Notes under the pieces: generated by a model
What the model saw: only the letters and a program-made list of their open reading frames with translations
What the model was told of the DNA's origin: nothing
The model's database searches: none
Translations under genes and position numbers: made by a program
Shown here: piece by piece, positions 16,782-23,950 of the stretch
Position numbering within the stretch: position 1 is the stretch's first letter
Layout of the letters: each line of letters opens with the position of its first letter
NCBI GenBank assembly: GCA_030066595.1
Contig: JASJBI010000010.1
Span: forward strand, 1 to 64,000
DNA length: 64,000 nucleotides
Source of the DNA: Alphaproteobacteria bacterium
Lineage (GTDB): Bacteria > Pseudomonadota > Alphaproteobacteria > JAJFFI01
Reading direction: 5' to 3'

Positions 16782-17576
16782 CTACATATAGCCGTCGACG
16801 CGCAGCCGCTCGAAGGCGTCCTCGGCCTCGTGGTCCATGGCCCTGCCGGCCCGCTCAGACGTCTTGGTGGTCTCGAGCTCGGCGATGATCTCGGCAATGG
16901 TGGAGGCCGAGCTTTCGACCGGATGGGTGATGTCCTGATCGCCCAACGACCGGTAGCGCTTGCCGTTCTTGGCGAAGTACAGCTCGACCACGGGGATGTT
17001 CTCGCGCTCGATATAGCGCCAGATGTCGACCTCGGTCCAATGCAGGATCGGGTGGATGCGGACATGCGTGCCCGGCGGGAACTCGGTCTTGTACTGGTCC
17101 CAGAACTCGGGAGGCTGGGCGCGGAAGTTCCACTGGGAGCTCTCGCCGCGCGGGCTGAACACACGCTCCTTGGCGCGGGTGGCCTGTTCGTCGCGGCGAA
17201 TGCCGGCGATCACGCCTTCGAACTCGTGCTTCTCGATCACCTTCTTCAGGCCCGCGGTCTTCCGCGCCGCCGAGCGTGCCGCGGGCGGCAGGGACTGGTC
17301 GATGTCCTCGATCGGCGGACACCCTTCGACGATCAGATCGAGATTCCATTCCTTCGCGTAGCGGTCGCGAAAGGCATACATTTCTGGGAACTTCTTCTCA
17401 GTATCCACATGGATCAGCGGGAACGGCACGTGCCCCAGGAAGGCCTTTTTGGCGAGCCAAACCATGACATTCGAGTCCTTGCCCAAGGACCACAACATGC
17501 CAAGCTTGCCGATCTTGTTGTAGGCCTCGCGGAAGATATAGATGCTCTGGTTTTCCAGCGCGTCCAAATCGCTCAT
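16782..17576 (-). CDS. cysD: CysD-type sulfate adenylyltransferase subunit 2 (compact, orphan)
   Basis: A 264-aa PP-loop protein. The ATP-pyrophosphatase loop is SLGKDS (30-35), and the family segments FPLIHVDTEKKFPEMY, GIRRDEQATRAKERVFSPRG, HWTEVDIWRYIERENIPVVELYFA and SSASTIAEIIAELETTKTSERAGR are intact. CysD forms APS from sulfate and ATP together with the GTPase CysN. Two things are odd. It is about 38 residues shorter than E. coli CysD because the insertion before the final VES segment is replaced by a few residues (NGKRYRSLGDQDITHPVES). Also, no cysN lies next to it: the neighbours are korB (convergent) and an unrelated small gene. Confidence 0.85.
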   Translation of the reverse strand: MSDLDALENQSIYIFREAYNKIGKLGMLWSLGKDSNVMVWLAKKAFLGHVPFPLIHVDTEKKFPEMYAFRDRYAKEWNLDLIVEGCPPIEDIDQSLPPAARSAARKTAGLKKVIEKHEFEGVIAGIRRDEQATRAKERVFSPRGESSQWNFRAQPPEFWDQYKTEFPPGTHVRIHPILHWTEVDIWRYIERENIPVVELYFAKNGKRYRSLGDQDITHPVESSASTIAEIIAELETTKTSERAGRAMDHEAEDAFERLRVDGYM

Positions 17577-17768
17577 CGGTGCCGAATCCTTCCGTCCGCT
17601 ACGGGCGCCTGTACATAGTCAGAGGGGCAGTGGGCGTCAACCGAATGAGCCGGTGCTGCGGCCTCGCCGCAGGGCCCTGAAGGCGCTATACTTGGCCCGC
17701 GGCCGCTTAAGGGATGCTTAAGCGCAGGGGAGCCGTGCATCTGGAGACCCCGGGGCAGGGAGACAGGC

Positions 17769-18056
17769 ATGATACGTATCCTCTCATCTGCGCTTGTGGC
17801 GCTCGGGCTTTTGGTGGCCGCCCCGCTCACGGCCAACGCCAAGGACAACCGGCCCTTGGAGGAGTGGATCGAGGATCTCACCCGGCAGGGCATGGACCGG
17901 CTGGAACGCGCGCTCGAGGGGCTCGAGCGTGGCCTGGACCGCATTCCGCGTTACGGCCCCCCCGAGGTGACGCCGGAAGGCGACATCATCATCCCGCGGC
18001 GCGAGTGGCCGAAACGCAAGGATCCCGAAGAGCTCCCTGACGTCGTCGAGACGTGA
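17769..18056 (+). CDS. Small exported protein of the PPEV-GDIIIPR type
   Basis: A 95-aa protein with a signal peptide (about 1-24, ending LTANAK), an amphipathic charged helix (LEEWIEDLTRQGMDRLERAL and onward) and a conserved-looking C-terminal tail YGPPEVTPEGDIIIPRRE. Alphaproteobacterial homologues with the same tail are often listed as 'AAA+ family ATPase', but no Walker motif exists here and the name does not fit. Probably periplasmic; function unknown. Its TGA overlaps the GTG start of the DUF924 gene, so the two are coupled. Confidence 0.68.
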   Translation: MIRILSSALVALGLLVAAPLTANAKDNRPLEEWIEDLTRQGMDRLERALEGLERGLDRIPRYGPPEVTPEGDIIIPRREWPKRKDPEELPDVVET

Positions 18057-18613
18057 CGCCGCCGGTCGCGGCCGCGGCGGCCGAGGTCCTGGCGTTCTGG
18101 TTCGAGGACTGCGCGCCCGACCAGTGGTTTACCCGAGATGGCGCCTTCGATGACGCCATCCGGCGGCGCTTTGCCGCGCTCTGCGGCCGGGCGGCCGGCG
18201 GCGCGCTGGACGATTGGCAGGATACGGCCGAAGGTGCCCTGGCTCTGGTCATCCTGCTGGATCAGTTTCCCCGCAACATGTTCCGCGACGATCCCCGCGC
18301 CTTCGCGACCGACGGTCAGGCGCGCGCGGTCGCGCGCACCGCGATCGAGCGGGGCCTGGACGCAGAGCTCAGCGAAACACAGCGCAAGTTCCTCTATATG
18401 CCGTTCCAGCACAGCGAGGATTTGGCCGACCAGCGCCTGTCGGTGCGTCTGGTCGCGGAACAATGCAGCGACGAAAAGACCCTCGACTATGCGCGCCAGC
18501 ATCTCGAGGTGATCGAGCGGTTCGGCCGGTTTCCCCATCGCAATGCGGTGCTGGGACGGGAGAGCTCGCCCGAGGAGATCGCCTTTCTGCAGCAGCCGGG
18601 TGCGTCGTTCTGA
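18053..18613 (+). CDS. DUF924 family protein
   Basis: A 186-aa protein covering the full DUF924 (PF06041) domain, a TPR-like all-helical fold of unknown function. Hallmarks are VLAFWFED near the N-terminus, DQWF, ALALVILLDQFPRNMFR (about 65-81), FLYMPFQHSEDLADQRLSV and GRFPHRNAVLGRESSPEE. It starts at GTG 18053, overlapping the stop of the small exported protein before it. Cytoplasmic. Confidence 0.88.
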   Translation: MTPPVAAAAAEVLAFWFEDCAPDQWFTRDGAFDDAIRRRFAALCGRAAGGALDDWQDTAEGALALVILLDQFPRNMFRDDPRAFATDGQARAVARTAIERGLDAELSETQRKFLYMPFQHSEDLADQRLSVRLVAEQCSDEKTLDYARQHLEVIERFGRFPHRNAVLGRESSPEEIAFLQQPGASF

Positions 18614-18649
18614 CGGACGGCGCGGCCGGGCGTGCCGCCGGCGCGCAGC

Positions 18650-19444
18650 TCAGACTGTAGCCCGTTGCGGCGAGAGCAAGGACAGCACGAAGAGCAGGCA
18701 GGCGACCACCACGACCGAGGGGCCGGAAGGCGTGTCCCAGACCAGGGACGCGCCCAGCCCGCCCGCGACCGAGACGCAGCCAAACAGGCTGGCCAGCACC
18801 GCCATTTGCTCCGGCGTTCGCGCGAAGCGCCGGGCGGTGGCCGCCGGAACCACCAGCAAGGCCACGATCAACAGCAGCCCCACGATCTTGATCGCCACGG
18901 CCACGGTCACCGCGATCAGCAGCATGAAGACCGCATTGACCAGACCGGCCCGGACGCCCTCGACCCGCGCCAGCTCGTCATGCACGGTGAGCGCCAACAG
19001 GGGGCGCCAGATGGCCACCAGTACCGCGAGTGCAGCCAGCCCCCCGGCGTAGATCCACACCAGGTCCGCTGCGGTGACGGCGAGAAGATCGCCGAACAGG
19101 TAAGCCAGCAGGTCGACCCGGAGGGTCTCGAGAAACGCGATTGCCACCAAGCCGAGGGCCAGACTGCCATGTGCGACAATGCTCAACAGCGTGTCCCGGG
19201 TCAGGGTCTGTTGCCCCTCCAGCCCAGCCAGCAGCGCCGCAATCGCGATGGCCACAACGATGATTGCGATGTTCAGGTCAATGCCGAGCAGGATACCGCC
19301 GAATACGCCCAAGAGCGCCGAATGGGCCAGCGCGGCGCCGAAGAAGGCCATCCGGCGCCACACGGTGAAGGTGCCGATCGGTCCGGCCACAAGCGCGACG
19401 CCGATGCCGGCGGCCAGGGCGCGCAGCAGGAAGTCATCGATCAT
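18650..19444 (-). CDS. znuB: Zinc ABC transporter permease ZnuB
   Basis: A 264-aa integral membrane protein of the ABC-3 family with seven to eight hydrophobic helices. Family segments are [21 protein letters not shown] near the N-terminus, [12 protein letters not shown], and the helix [20 protein letters not shown]. It forms the Zn2+ channel of the ZnuABC importer. It is the last gene of zur-znuC-znuB; its ATG lies 11 bases inside the 3' end of znuC and is preceded by AAAGGG. No znuA is in the window, so the binding protein must be encoded elsewhere. Confidence 0.92.
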   Translation of the reverse strand: MIDDFLLRALAAGIGVALVAGPIGTFTVWRRMAFFGAALAHSALLGVFGGILLGIDLNIAIIVVAIAIAALLAGLEGQQTLTRDTLLSIVAHGSLALGLVAIAFLETLRVDLLAYLFGDLLAVTAADLVWIYAGGLAALAVLVAIWRPLLALTVHDELARVEGVRAGLVNAVFMLLIAVTVAVAIKIVGLLLIVALLVVPAATARRFARTPEQMAVLASLFGCVSVAGGLGASLVWDTPSGPSVVVVACLLFVLSLLSPQRATV

Positions 19445-20234
19445 CCGAGACCCTTTCCGCCTGGCGGTCTGCCACCACCGCGCCTGCGGCATCATGCGCA
19501 TGGTCGTGATGATGGGTGTAGACGGCAAAACCCTTCGCCACCTCCGGCCCGAACAGCTCCAGATAGGCCGGATCCCGGCTGACCGTTTCGGGTCGCCCGG
19601 TGCAACAGACATGGTGGTTGATGCAGACCACCGTATCCGTGGACGCCATGACCAGGTGCAGATCGTGCGAGACCATCACCACGCCGCATCTGCGCCGTTC
19701 CCGGATGCGGGTGATCAAGTCGTGCAGCTCTTTCTGGCCGGTGACGTCGACGCTCTGCACGGGCTCGTCCAGCACCAGCAGGTCGGGTAAGCGCAGCAGC
19801 GCCCGGGCCAGAATCACGCGCTGCAGCTCGCCCCCGGAGATGCCCTGCATCGGACTGTCGATCGCATGGGCGGCGCCGACTTCGGTCAGGGCTGCCTCGA
19901 TCGCATCCCTTCCCGGCGCGCCTCCGAGACCCAGAAAGCGGGCAACGCTCAGCGGCAAGGCCGGATCGACGGCCAGCCGCTGCGGCATATAGCCGATGCG
20001 CAGGCCGGGCCGGCGCCATACCTCACCCGCCGTGGTCGGCACGAGGCCGAGCAACACCCTGAGCAGGGTGGTCTTGCCCGACCCGTTGGGACCGATGACC
20101 GTCACGATCTCACCTTCGTGCACGGCCAGATCGACCGAGCTCAGGATCTCATGTCGGCCGACCCGAACGTCCACATGGCGCGCCCCGGCCAACAGGCCGT
20201 CGGACACGGTCTGCGTATCCAGGGACTCCGGCAT
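19434..20234 (-). CDS. znuC: Zinc ABC transporter ATPase ZnuC
   Basis: A 266-aa ABC ATPase. Walker A is GPNGSGKTT (about 48-56), the signature is SGGELQR, Walker B is LLVLDEP, and the H-loop is SHDLH. The C-terminus has a histidine-rich run (HHHDHAHD), common in zinc-importer ATPases and probably metal-binding. The start is fixed by the TGATG overlap with zur at 20232-20236. It energises ZnuB and should be repressed by Zur when zinc is ample. Confidence 0.93.
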   Translation of the reverse strand: MPESLDTQTVSDGLLAGARHVDVRVGRHEILSSVDLAVHEGEIVTVIGPNGSGKTTLLRVLLGLVPTTAGEVWRRPGLRIGYMPQRLAVDPALPLSVARFLGLGGAPGRDAIEAALTEVGAAHAIDSPMQGISGGELQRVILARALLRLPDLLVLDEPVQSVDVTGQKELHDLITRIRERRRCGVVMVSHDLHLVMASTDTVVCINHHVCCTGRPETVSRDPAYLELFGPEVAKGFAVYTHHHDHAHDAAGAVVADRQAERVSDDR

Positions 20235-20749
20235 CAGCGGTCCGCCTGGCCCGGCCCCGTGCGACGACAGCCTGGACAGCGGCCGAGCACCTCGAGGGTC
20301 AGGTGGTGCATCTCGAAATCCGCGTCCGCGCAGCGAGCCCGCACGGTGCCCGCGATCTCGGCGTCCTCCAGCTCTGCCGCCGTACCGCACTCCCGGCAGA
20401 TCAGGAACTGCCCCACATGCGGGCGGCGCGGGTCCCGGCAGCCGACATAGGCGTTCAGCGATTCGATCCGGTGGATCAGGCCCTGTCCGGAGAGGAAATC
20501 GAGCGCCCGGTAGATCGTCGGCGGGGCGGCCGTGCGGCCGTCTCGGCTCAGCTTGTCGAGCAACTGATAGGCGCCGACGGGCGCATGGCTGTCCCAGATC
20601 AGGAGCAGGACCTGCCGGCGCAACTCGGTGAGCCGCGCGCCGCTCAGCCGGCACACCTCGGCCGCGGCGGCCAAGGCCTCGTCGATACAGGCCGCGTGAT
20701 CATGCCCTGCTTGCGGGAAGTCGCGATCGGTGTGGGTGGATCTTGCCAT
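20234..20749 (-). CDS. zur: Zinc uptake regulator Zur (Fur family)
   Basis: A 171-aa Fur-family repressor. The winged helix (about 35-100) includes [31 protein letters not shown]. The dimerisation part carries two CxxC pairs, CREC (about 118-121) and CPGC (near 158), for the structural zinc, and HVGQFLIC follows the Fur pattern. First gene of zur-znuC-znuB, so Zur controls its own expression and that of the importer; a Zur-box-like sequence lies 53 bp upstream. Zur rather than Fur is chosen from this context. Confidence 0.92.
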   Translation of the reverse strand: MARSTHTDRDFPQAGHDHAACIDEALAAAAEVCRLSGARLTELRRQVLLLIWDSHAPVGAYQLLDKLSRDGRTAAPPTIYRALDFLSGQGLIHRIESLNAYVGCRDPRRPHVGQFLICRECGTAAELEDAEIAGTVRARCADADFEMHHLTLEVLGRCPGCRRTGPGQADR

Positions 20750-20801
20750 GCGCGCGCGGACCTCGTGGGACGCCGGTGTCTCGTGCTGAGACTACCATCA
20801 T

Positions 20802-20822
20802 GAATGCAACATTATAACATCG
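20802..20822 (-). promoter_or_regulatory. Candidate Zur box upstream of zur-znuCB
   Basis: The minus strand reads CGATGTTATAATGTTGCATTC, with an AT core matching the TGTTATA..-type Zur consensus as an imperfect inverted repeat. It lies in the only AT-rich segment between zur and the next gene. Confidence 0.6.
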
Positions 20823-20862
20823 AAGATGGCTAGATGACTCGCCATCGGGCACAGTCACACGG

Positions 20863-21564
20863 CTATGGGCAGGCGGCCGGATCCACGAGTCGCGTGACCG
20901 CGATGGTGCGTCCCTGCATGCAGGTCGAGGTCTCGGCGATCGCGCCGCAGACGCAGACCTCCTGACCCTGCGGCAGTCCGCCCGGACGGTCCGGCGCGAG
21001 AGTGTACAGCGTGCCCCGTTGGTCGCGCAGAGCCGGACACTCTGTCCCTTCCGCCGTCAGTCGGCCACGGACGCACAGAGTCTCCGTCGGCCCGCCGCCG
21101 CGGCGCCATTCGGCGGGCCGCACGAAGCCGCCCCGCCACAGTCCCCGGCCGGCCCGGCGCGCTTTGGCCTCGATGCCGGCATAAGTTGGTATCTCGGCTG
21201 TGTTCGCGAGTGCCCAGCCGGTATGCACCATGTTCGCGGCCACGTCGGCCCGCTGCACGGTGCAGGTGGCGGCCGGTTCGGAGCTGGAACCGCGCAGCCG
21301 GCAGCGGACTCGGGCTCCCGCCACCAGGTCCATCAGCGCCGTGCGCGCCACGTCGCCGCAGGCATAGGTCCGCGACTCGTAGGTGCAATGCTGAGCGAGA
21401 TCCGGAGCGTCGCTGCCGAAGAGGCGAACCCGCTGGCCCGCGACGATCAGGTGGTTGCCGTCGAGCACCTCGGCCGGCCCGGCGATGACGCGGGCGTCTG
21501 TGGCGGCGCTCGTCTGGCTCGCGAGCAAGAGGGTCGCCGCAATGGCAATGACGCGTGCGGTCAT
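20863..21564 (-). CDS. Exported thermonuclease-fold protein with altered active site
   Basis: A 233-aa protein with a signal peptide (1-20, ending QTSA), an SNase-like domain (about 25-150) and an extra Cys-rich C-terminal part (about 155-233, with CVRGRL, CPALRDQ and CVCGAI). The key loop VRLFGSDAPDLAQ (46-58) keeps Arg but has Asp where the nuclease has Glu43, and the first calcium motif reads LDGNHL rather than DGDT. The second arginine region (SSSEPAATC) also lacks the usual Arg. It is probably not an active nuclease. AGGGACG precedes the ATG. Monocistronic. Confidence 0.68.
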   Translation of the reverse strand: MTARVIAIAATLLLASQTSAATDARVIAGPAEVLDGNHLIVAGQRVRLFGSDAPDLAQHCTYESRTYACGDVARTALMDLVAGARVRCRLRGSSSEPAATCTVQRADVAANMVHTGWALANTAEIPTYAGIEAKARRAGRGLWRGGFVRPAEWRRGGGPTETLCVRGRLTAEGTECPALRDQRGTLYTLAPDRPGGLPQGQEVCVCGAIAETSTCMQGRTIAVTRLVDPAACP

Positions 21565-21848
21565 GTCACGTCCCTGACCTGCCCTGGGCGACCCATCAAC
21601 GCAAGACCGCGGACCAGGGTCAAGAGTCCGCACCGCCGCTCGTTCGCTGCCGCCCTCTTCGGCGTCGGTTCGATTCGCGCCGTGCGACGGTTCACGGCTC
21701 CAGGACGCCACCGTTGATTCCGCCAAATCGTCTCAAACTTTTCGAAAATTCGACACAATTGCCGACGACGTTTTGTCACGGCGCGGTGATCCGCGCGTCC
21801 AATGCATCGTATTTGTTTTAACAGCCCATAAAGCTTTCGGGAGTAAAC
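21565..21848. other. AT-richer intergenic region ahead of two mini genes
   Basis: About 280 bp without a credible gene. The half nearest the mini genes is AT-rich (around 21715-21845) and is the likely promoter region for them; no specific operator was recognised. Confidence 0.35.
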
Positions 21849-21968
21849 ATGAACGCACGCCTCAGACGCGCTTCGCCGGACTGGGACCGGCTCGCCATCG
21901 TCTATCTGGGTGTCGCGGCCGTCTGGTGGGTCGCCGTGATCTCGGTATCGTTTGGCGGTTTGGGATGA
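21849..21968 (+). CDS. Mini membrane protein (39 aa)
   Basis: A 39-residue protein: a positively charged, Trp-containing N-terminus (MNARLRRASPDWDR) followed by one hydrophobic helix (AIVYLGVAAVWWVAVISVSF) and GGLG. CGGGAG sits just before the ATG. The charge pattern predicts a single-span inner-membrane protein with N-in topology. No family recognised. A second single-span small protein follows 66 bp later on the same strand. Confidence 0.5.
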   Translation: MNARLRRASPDWDRLAIVYLGVAAVWWVAVISVSFGGLG

Positions 21969-22034
21969 ACCGGGCGCGGTCAGGGCGCGGACAAAGTCCC
22001 TCCCAAAGGGACATCGGCAATAGGATGTCCAGGT

Positions 22035-22241
22035 ATGACGACCGAACGCCAAGGTATCGGCCATCCCATCGTCCAAGAAACCTCGATCGGGCTTCCTCTG
22101 GCGGCTGCGCTGCTCTTTGCCGCCCTCTTGTCCCTGAGCGCCATGAGCGTGGGGACGGATGAGTTGCCGGCCTTGCCGTCCACTGAAGCGGCAGCAGAAA
22201 AACTTAAAGCAGAAAAAATAGAAGCGTCACTCAACCAATAG
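22035..22241 (+). CDS. Small single-span membrane or exported protein (68 aa)
   Basis: A 68-residue protein with a short polar N-terminus, one hydrophobic helix (about 19-38, GLPLAAALLFAALLSLSAMS) and a charged, Ala/Lys/Glu-rich C-terminal helix (STEAAAEKLKAEKIEASL). The AGG before the ATG is a weak ribosome site. Its 3' half is richer in A than the surrounding genes. It may form a unit with the 39-aa protein upstream. Function unknown. Confidence 0.48.
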   Translation: MTTERQGIGHPIVQETSIGLPLAAALLFAALLSLSAMSVGTDELPALPSTEAAAEKLKAEKIEASLNQ

Positions 22242-22311
22242 CATTAACGTGATGCCAAGTCCGGCACGCTAGCCTCTTTGGGCGCGGCTTGCAGGGGCCT
22301 TGCGCTTCCAT

Positions 22312-22350
22312 TATAGTGCAGTGCACATAAATACATTGCGCTGCACTATA
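22312..22350. promoter_or_regulatory. 14-bp inverted repeat upstream of the MaoC-like gene
   Basis: TATAGTGCAGTGCA (22312-22325) and TGCGCTGCACTATA (22337-22350) are inverted copies with one mismatch and an 11-bp AT-rich spacer, centred about 57 bp before the MaoC-like start. Repeated TGCA cores recall TGC-rich sites of PHB regulators of the PhaR type, which is an inference. Confidence 0.6.
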
Positions 22351-22387
22351 GCCAATGGATACGATCGCACAGACGAAAGGGGAAACA

Positions 22388-22897
22388 ATGGCGCCCGACG
22401 CCTCCGCCGTGACGATTGTGGCCAAGGACCAAGACAAGCAACAGCCGGTTCCGCCCGATGTATGGGAGGAGTTGCACGGCTATTACTTCGAGGATTTGGC
22501 GGTCGGCATGACGGCCGTCCTGTCGCGCACGGTCCAGGGTGGCGATATCACGGCGATTGCCGGCATCTCGGGCGATACCAACCCCCTCCATCTCAGCGAC
22601 GACTTCGCCCAGCACAGCATCGTCGAAGGGCGCATCGCGCATGGCGTGCTGACGGCTAGCTATATCTCGGCGCTGATCGGCACCAGGCTGCCCGGGCCGG
22701 GGTGCCTCTATGTCAGCCAGTCATTGCGCTTCAAGGGGCCGGTCAGGGCCGGCGACACCGTGAACACCCGCGTCACAATCACCCGGCTGGACCACGAGAA
22801 GAGCCGCGTGACCCTGTGGTGCGAGTGTTTCGTCGGCCACACCATCATTCTCGAGGGTGAGGCCGTGGTCCAGGTGACCAAGCGCAACCCCGACTAG
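22388..22897 (+). CDS. MaoC-family (R)-specific enoyl-CoA hydratase-like protein
   Basis: A 169-aa hot-dog-fold protein. The hydratase-2 motif is ISGDTNPLHLSDDFA (about 66-80), with the Asp/His pair that hydrates trans-2-enoyl-CoA to (R)-3-hydroxyacyl-CoA. IVEGRIAHGVLTASYISALIG and the LRFKGPVRAGDTV segment complete the family pattern. It resembles PhaJ enzymes that feed PHA synthesis or the early mesaconyl/enoyl hydratases; the chain length is not predictable. The ATG at 22388 follows AAAGGGG; an in-frame ATG at 22355 would begin right next to the inverted repeat. Confidence 0.85.
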   Translation: MAPDASAVTIVAKDQDKQQPVPPDVWEELHGYYFEDLAVGMTAVLSRTVQGGDITAIAGISGDTNPLHLSDDFAQHSIVEGRIAHGVLTASYISALIGTRLPGPGCLYVSQSLRFKGPVRAGDTVNTRVTITRLDHEKSRVTLWCECFVGHTIILEGEAVVQVTKRNPD

Positions 22898-22996
22898 GAG
22901 CCCGCGGGCTCAAACACTCGTTCTGCACTTGCCAGCGTGGCGCATCGCTGTAGGTTTGCGGCGGTGAAGACCAGACAACGCGCTGCGGGCGCTTCG

Positions 22997-23950
22997 ATGC
23001 GGATCTTTCGACACTATACCGAGCTGCCCGAGGAGGCGCGTGGGGCGGTTGTCGCCCTGGGCAATTTCGATGGCGTCCATCTCGGCCATCGCGAGGTGAT
23101 CGGCGCCGCGGGGCGGGAGGCGCGCGCTCTGAACGCGCCGCATGGCGTGCTGACCTTCGAGCCCCATCCCCGCAGTTTCTTTCAGCCCGCAACACCGCCA
23201 TTCCGGTTGACGCCCTTTCGAATCAAGGCGCGCCATCTGGAGGCGCTAGCGGTGGATTTCCTCTACGTGCTCCATTTCGACCGGGAGTTCTCTCAGATCA
23301 CCGCCCAGGACTTCGTTGCCAAGGTGCTGGTCGAGGGGCTTGGCGTCCGTCATGTGGTGACCGGCTATGACTTCGTCTTCGGCCAGGGGCGCGGCGGCAA
23401 TGCCGAGACCCTGGCGGCTGCCGCAGTGGAACACGGCTTCGGCTATACCCGCGTGGCACCGGTCGAGGCGCTGCCGGGCGTGCCCTATTCCTCGACCCGG
23501 GTCCGTGACCATCTCTTGGCCGGCGAGCCCGACAAGGCGGCGTTCCTGCTCGGGCGGGACTGGGAGATCGAAGGACGGGTCGAACCAGGTGAGCAGATCG
23601 GTCGCGATCTGGGCTTTCCCACGGCCAATGTCCGGCTCGGGGAATATCTGCATCCGGCCTTCGGAATCTACGCCGTCAAGGCGGGGCTGGACGCGGGCGA
23701 GGATACCGTCTGGCTGGATGGGGTCGCCAATTTGGGCCAACGGCCGACTTTCGATGGCAAGGATATCCTCCTAGAGGTGCACCTGTTCGATTTCAAGGGA
23801 GATCTCTACGGCCGGCATTTGCGGACCCGGCTGATTCGCTGGATCCGCCCGGAAAAGAGGTTTGACGGCCTCGCCGCTTTGCGGGCACAAATCGCGGATG
23901 ACTGCAGCGTCGCCCGCGATCTCCTGACGCAAGAGCCTGCAAGCCCATGA
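22997..23950 (+). CDS. ribF: Bifunctional riboflavin kinase / FAD synthetase
   Basis: A 317-aa two-domain enzyme making FMN and FAD from riboflavin. The N-terminal nucleotidyltransferase domain (about 1-180) has [11 protein letters not shown] (about 21-31), FEPHPRSFF and [13 protein letters not shown]. The C-terminal flavokinase domain (about 185-310) has [11 protein letters not shown] and [11 protein letters not shown]. Its TGA overlaps the ATG of ileS (ATGA). It starts the same-strand block ribF-ileS-lspA, an arrangement common in proteobacteria. Confidence 0.95.
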   Translation: MRIFRHYTELPEEARGAVVALGNFDGVHLGHREVIGAAGREARALNAPHGVLTFEPHPRSFFQPATPPFRLTPFRIKARHLEALAVDFLYVLHFDREFSQITAQDFVAKVLVEGLGVRHVVTGYDFVFGQGRGGNAETLAAAAVEHGFGYTRVAPVEALPGVPYSSTRVRDHLLAGEPDKAAFLLGRDWEIEGRVEPGEQIGRDLGFPTANVRLGEYLHPAFGIYAVKAGLDAGEDTVWLDGVANLGQRPTFDGKDILLEVHLFDFKGDLYGRHLRTRLIRWIRPEKRFDGLAALRAQIADDCSVARDLLTQEPASP

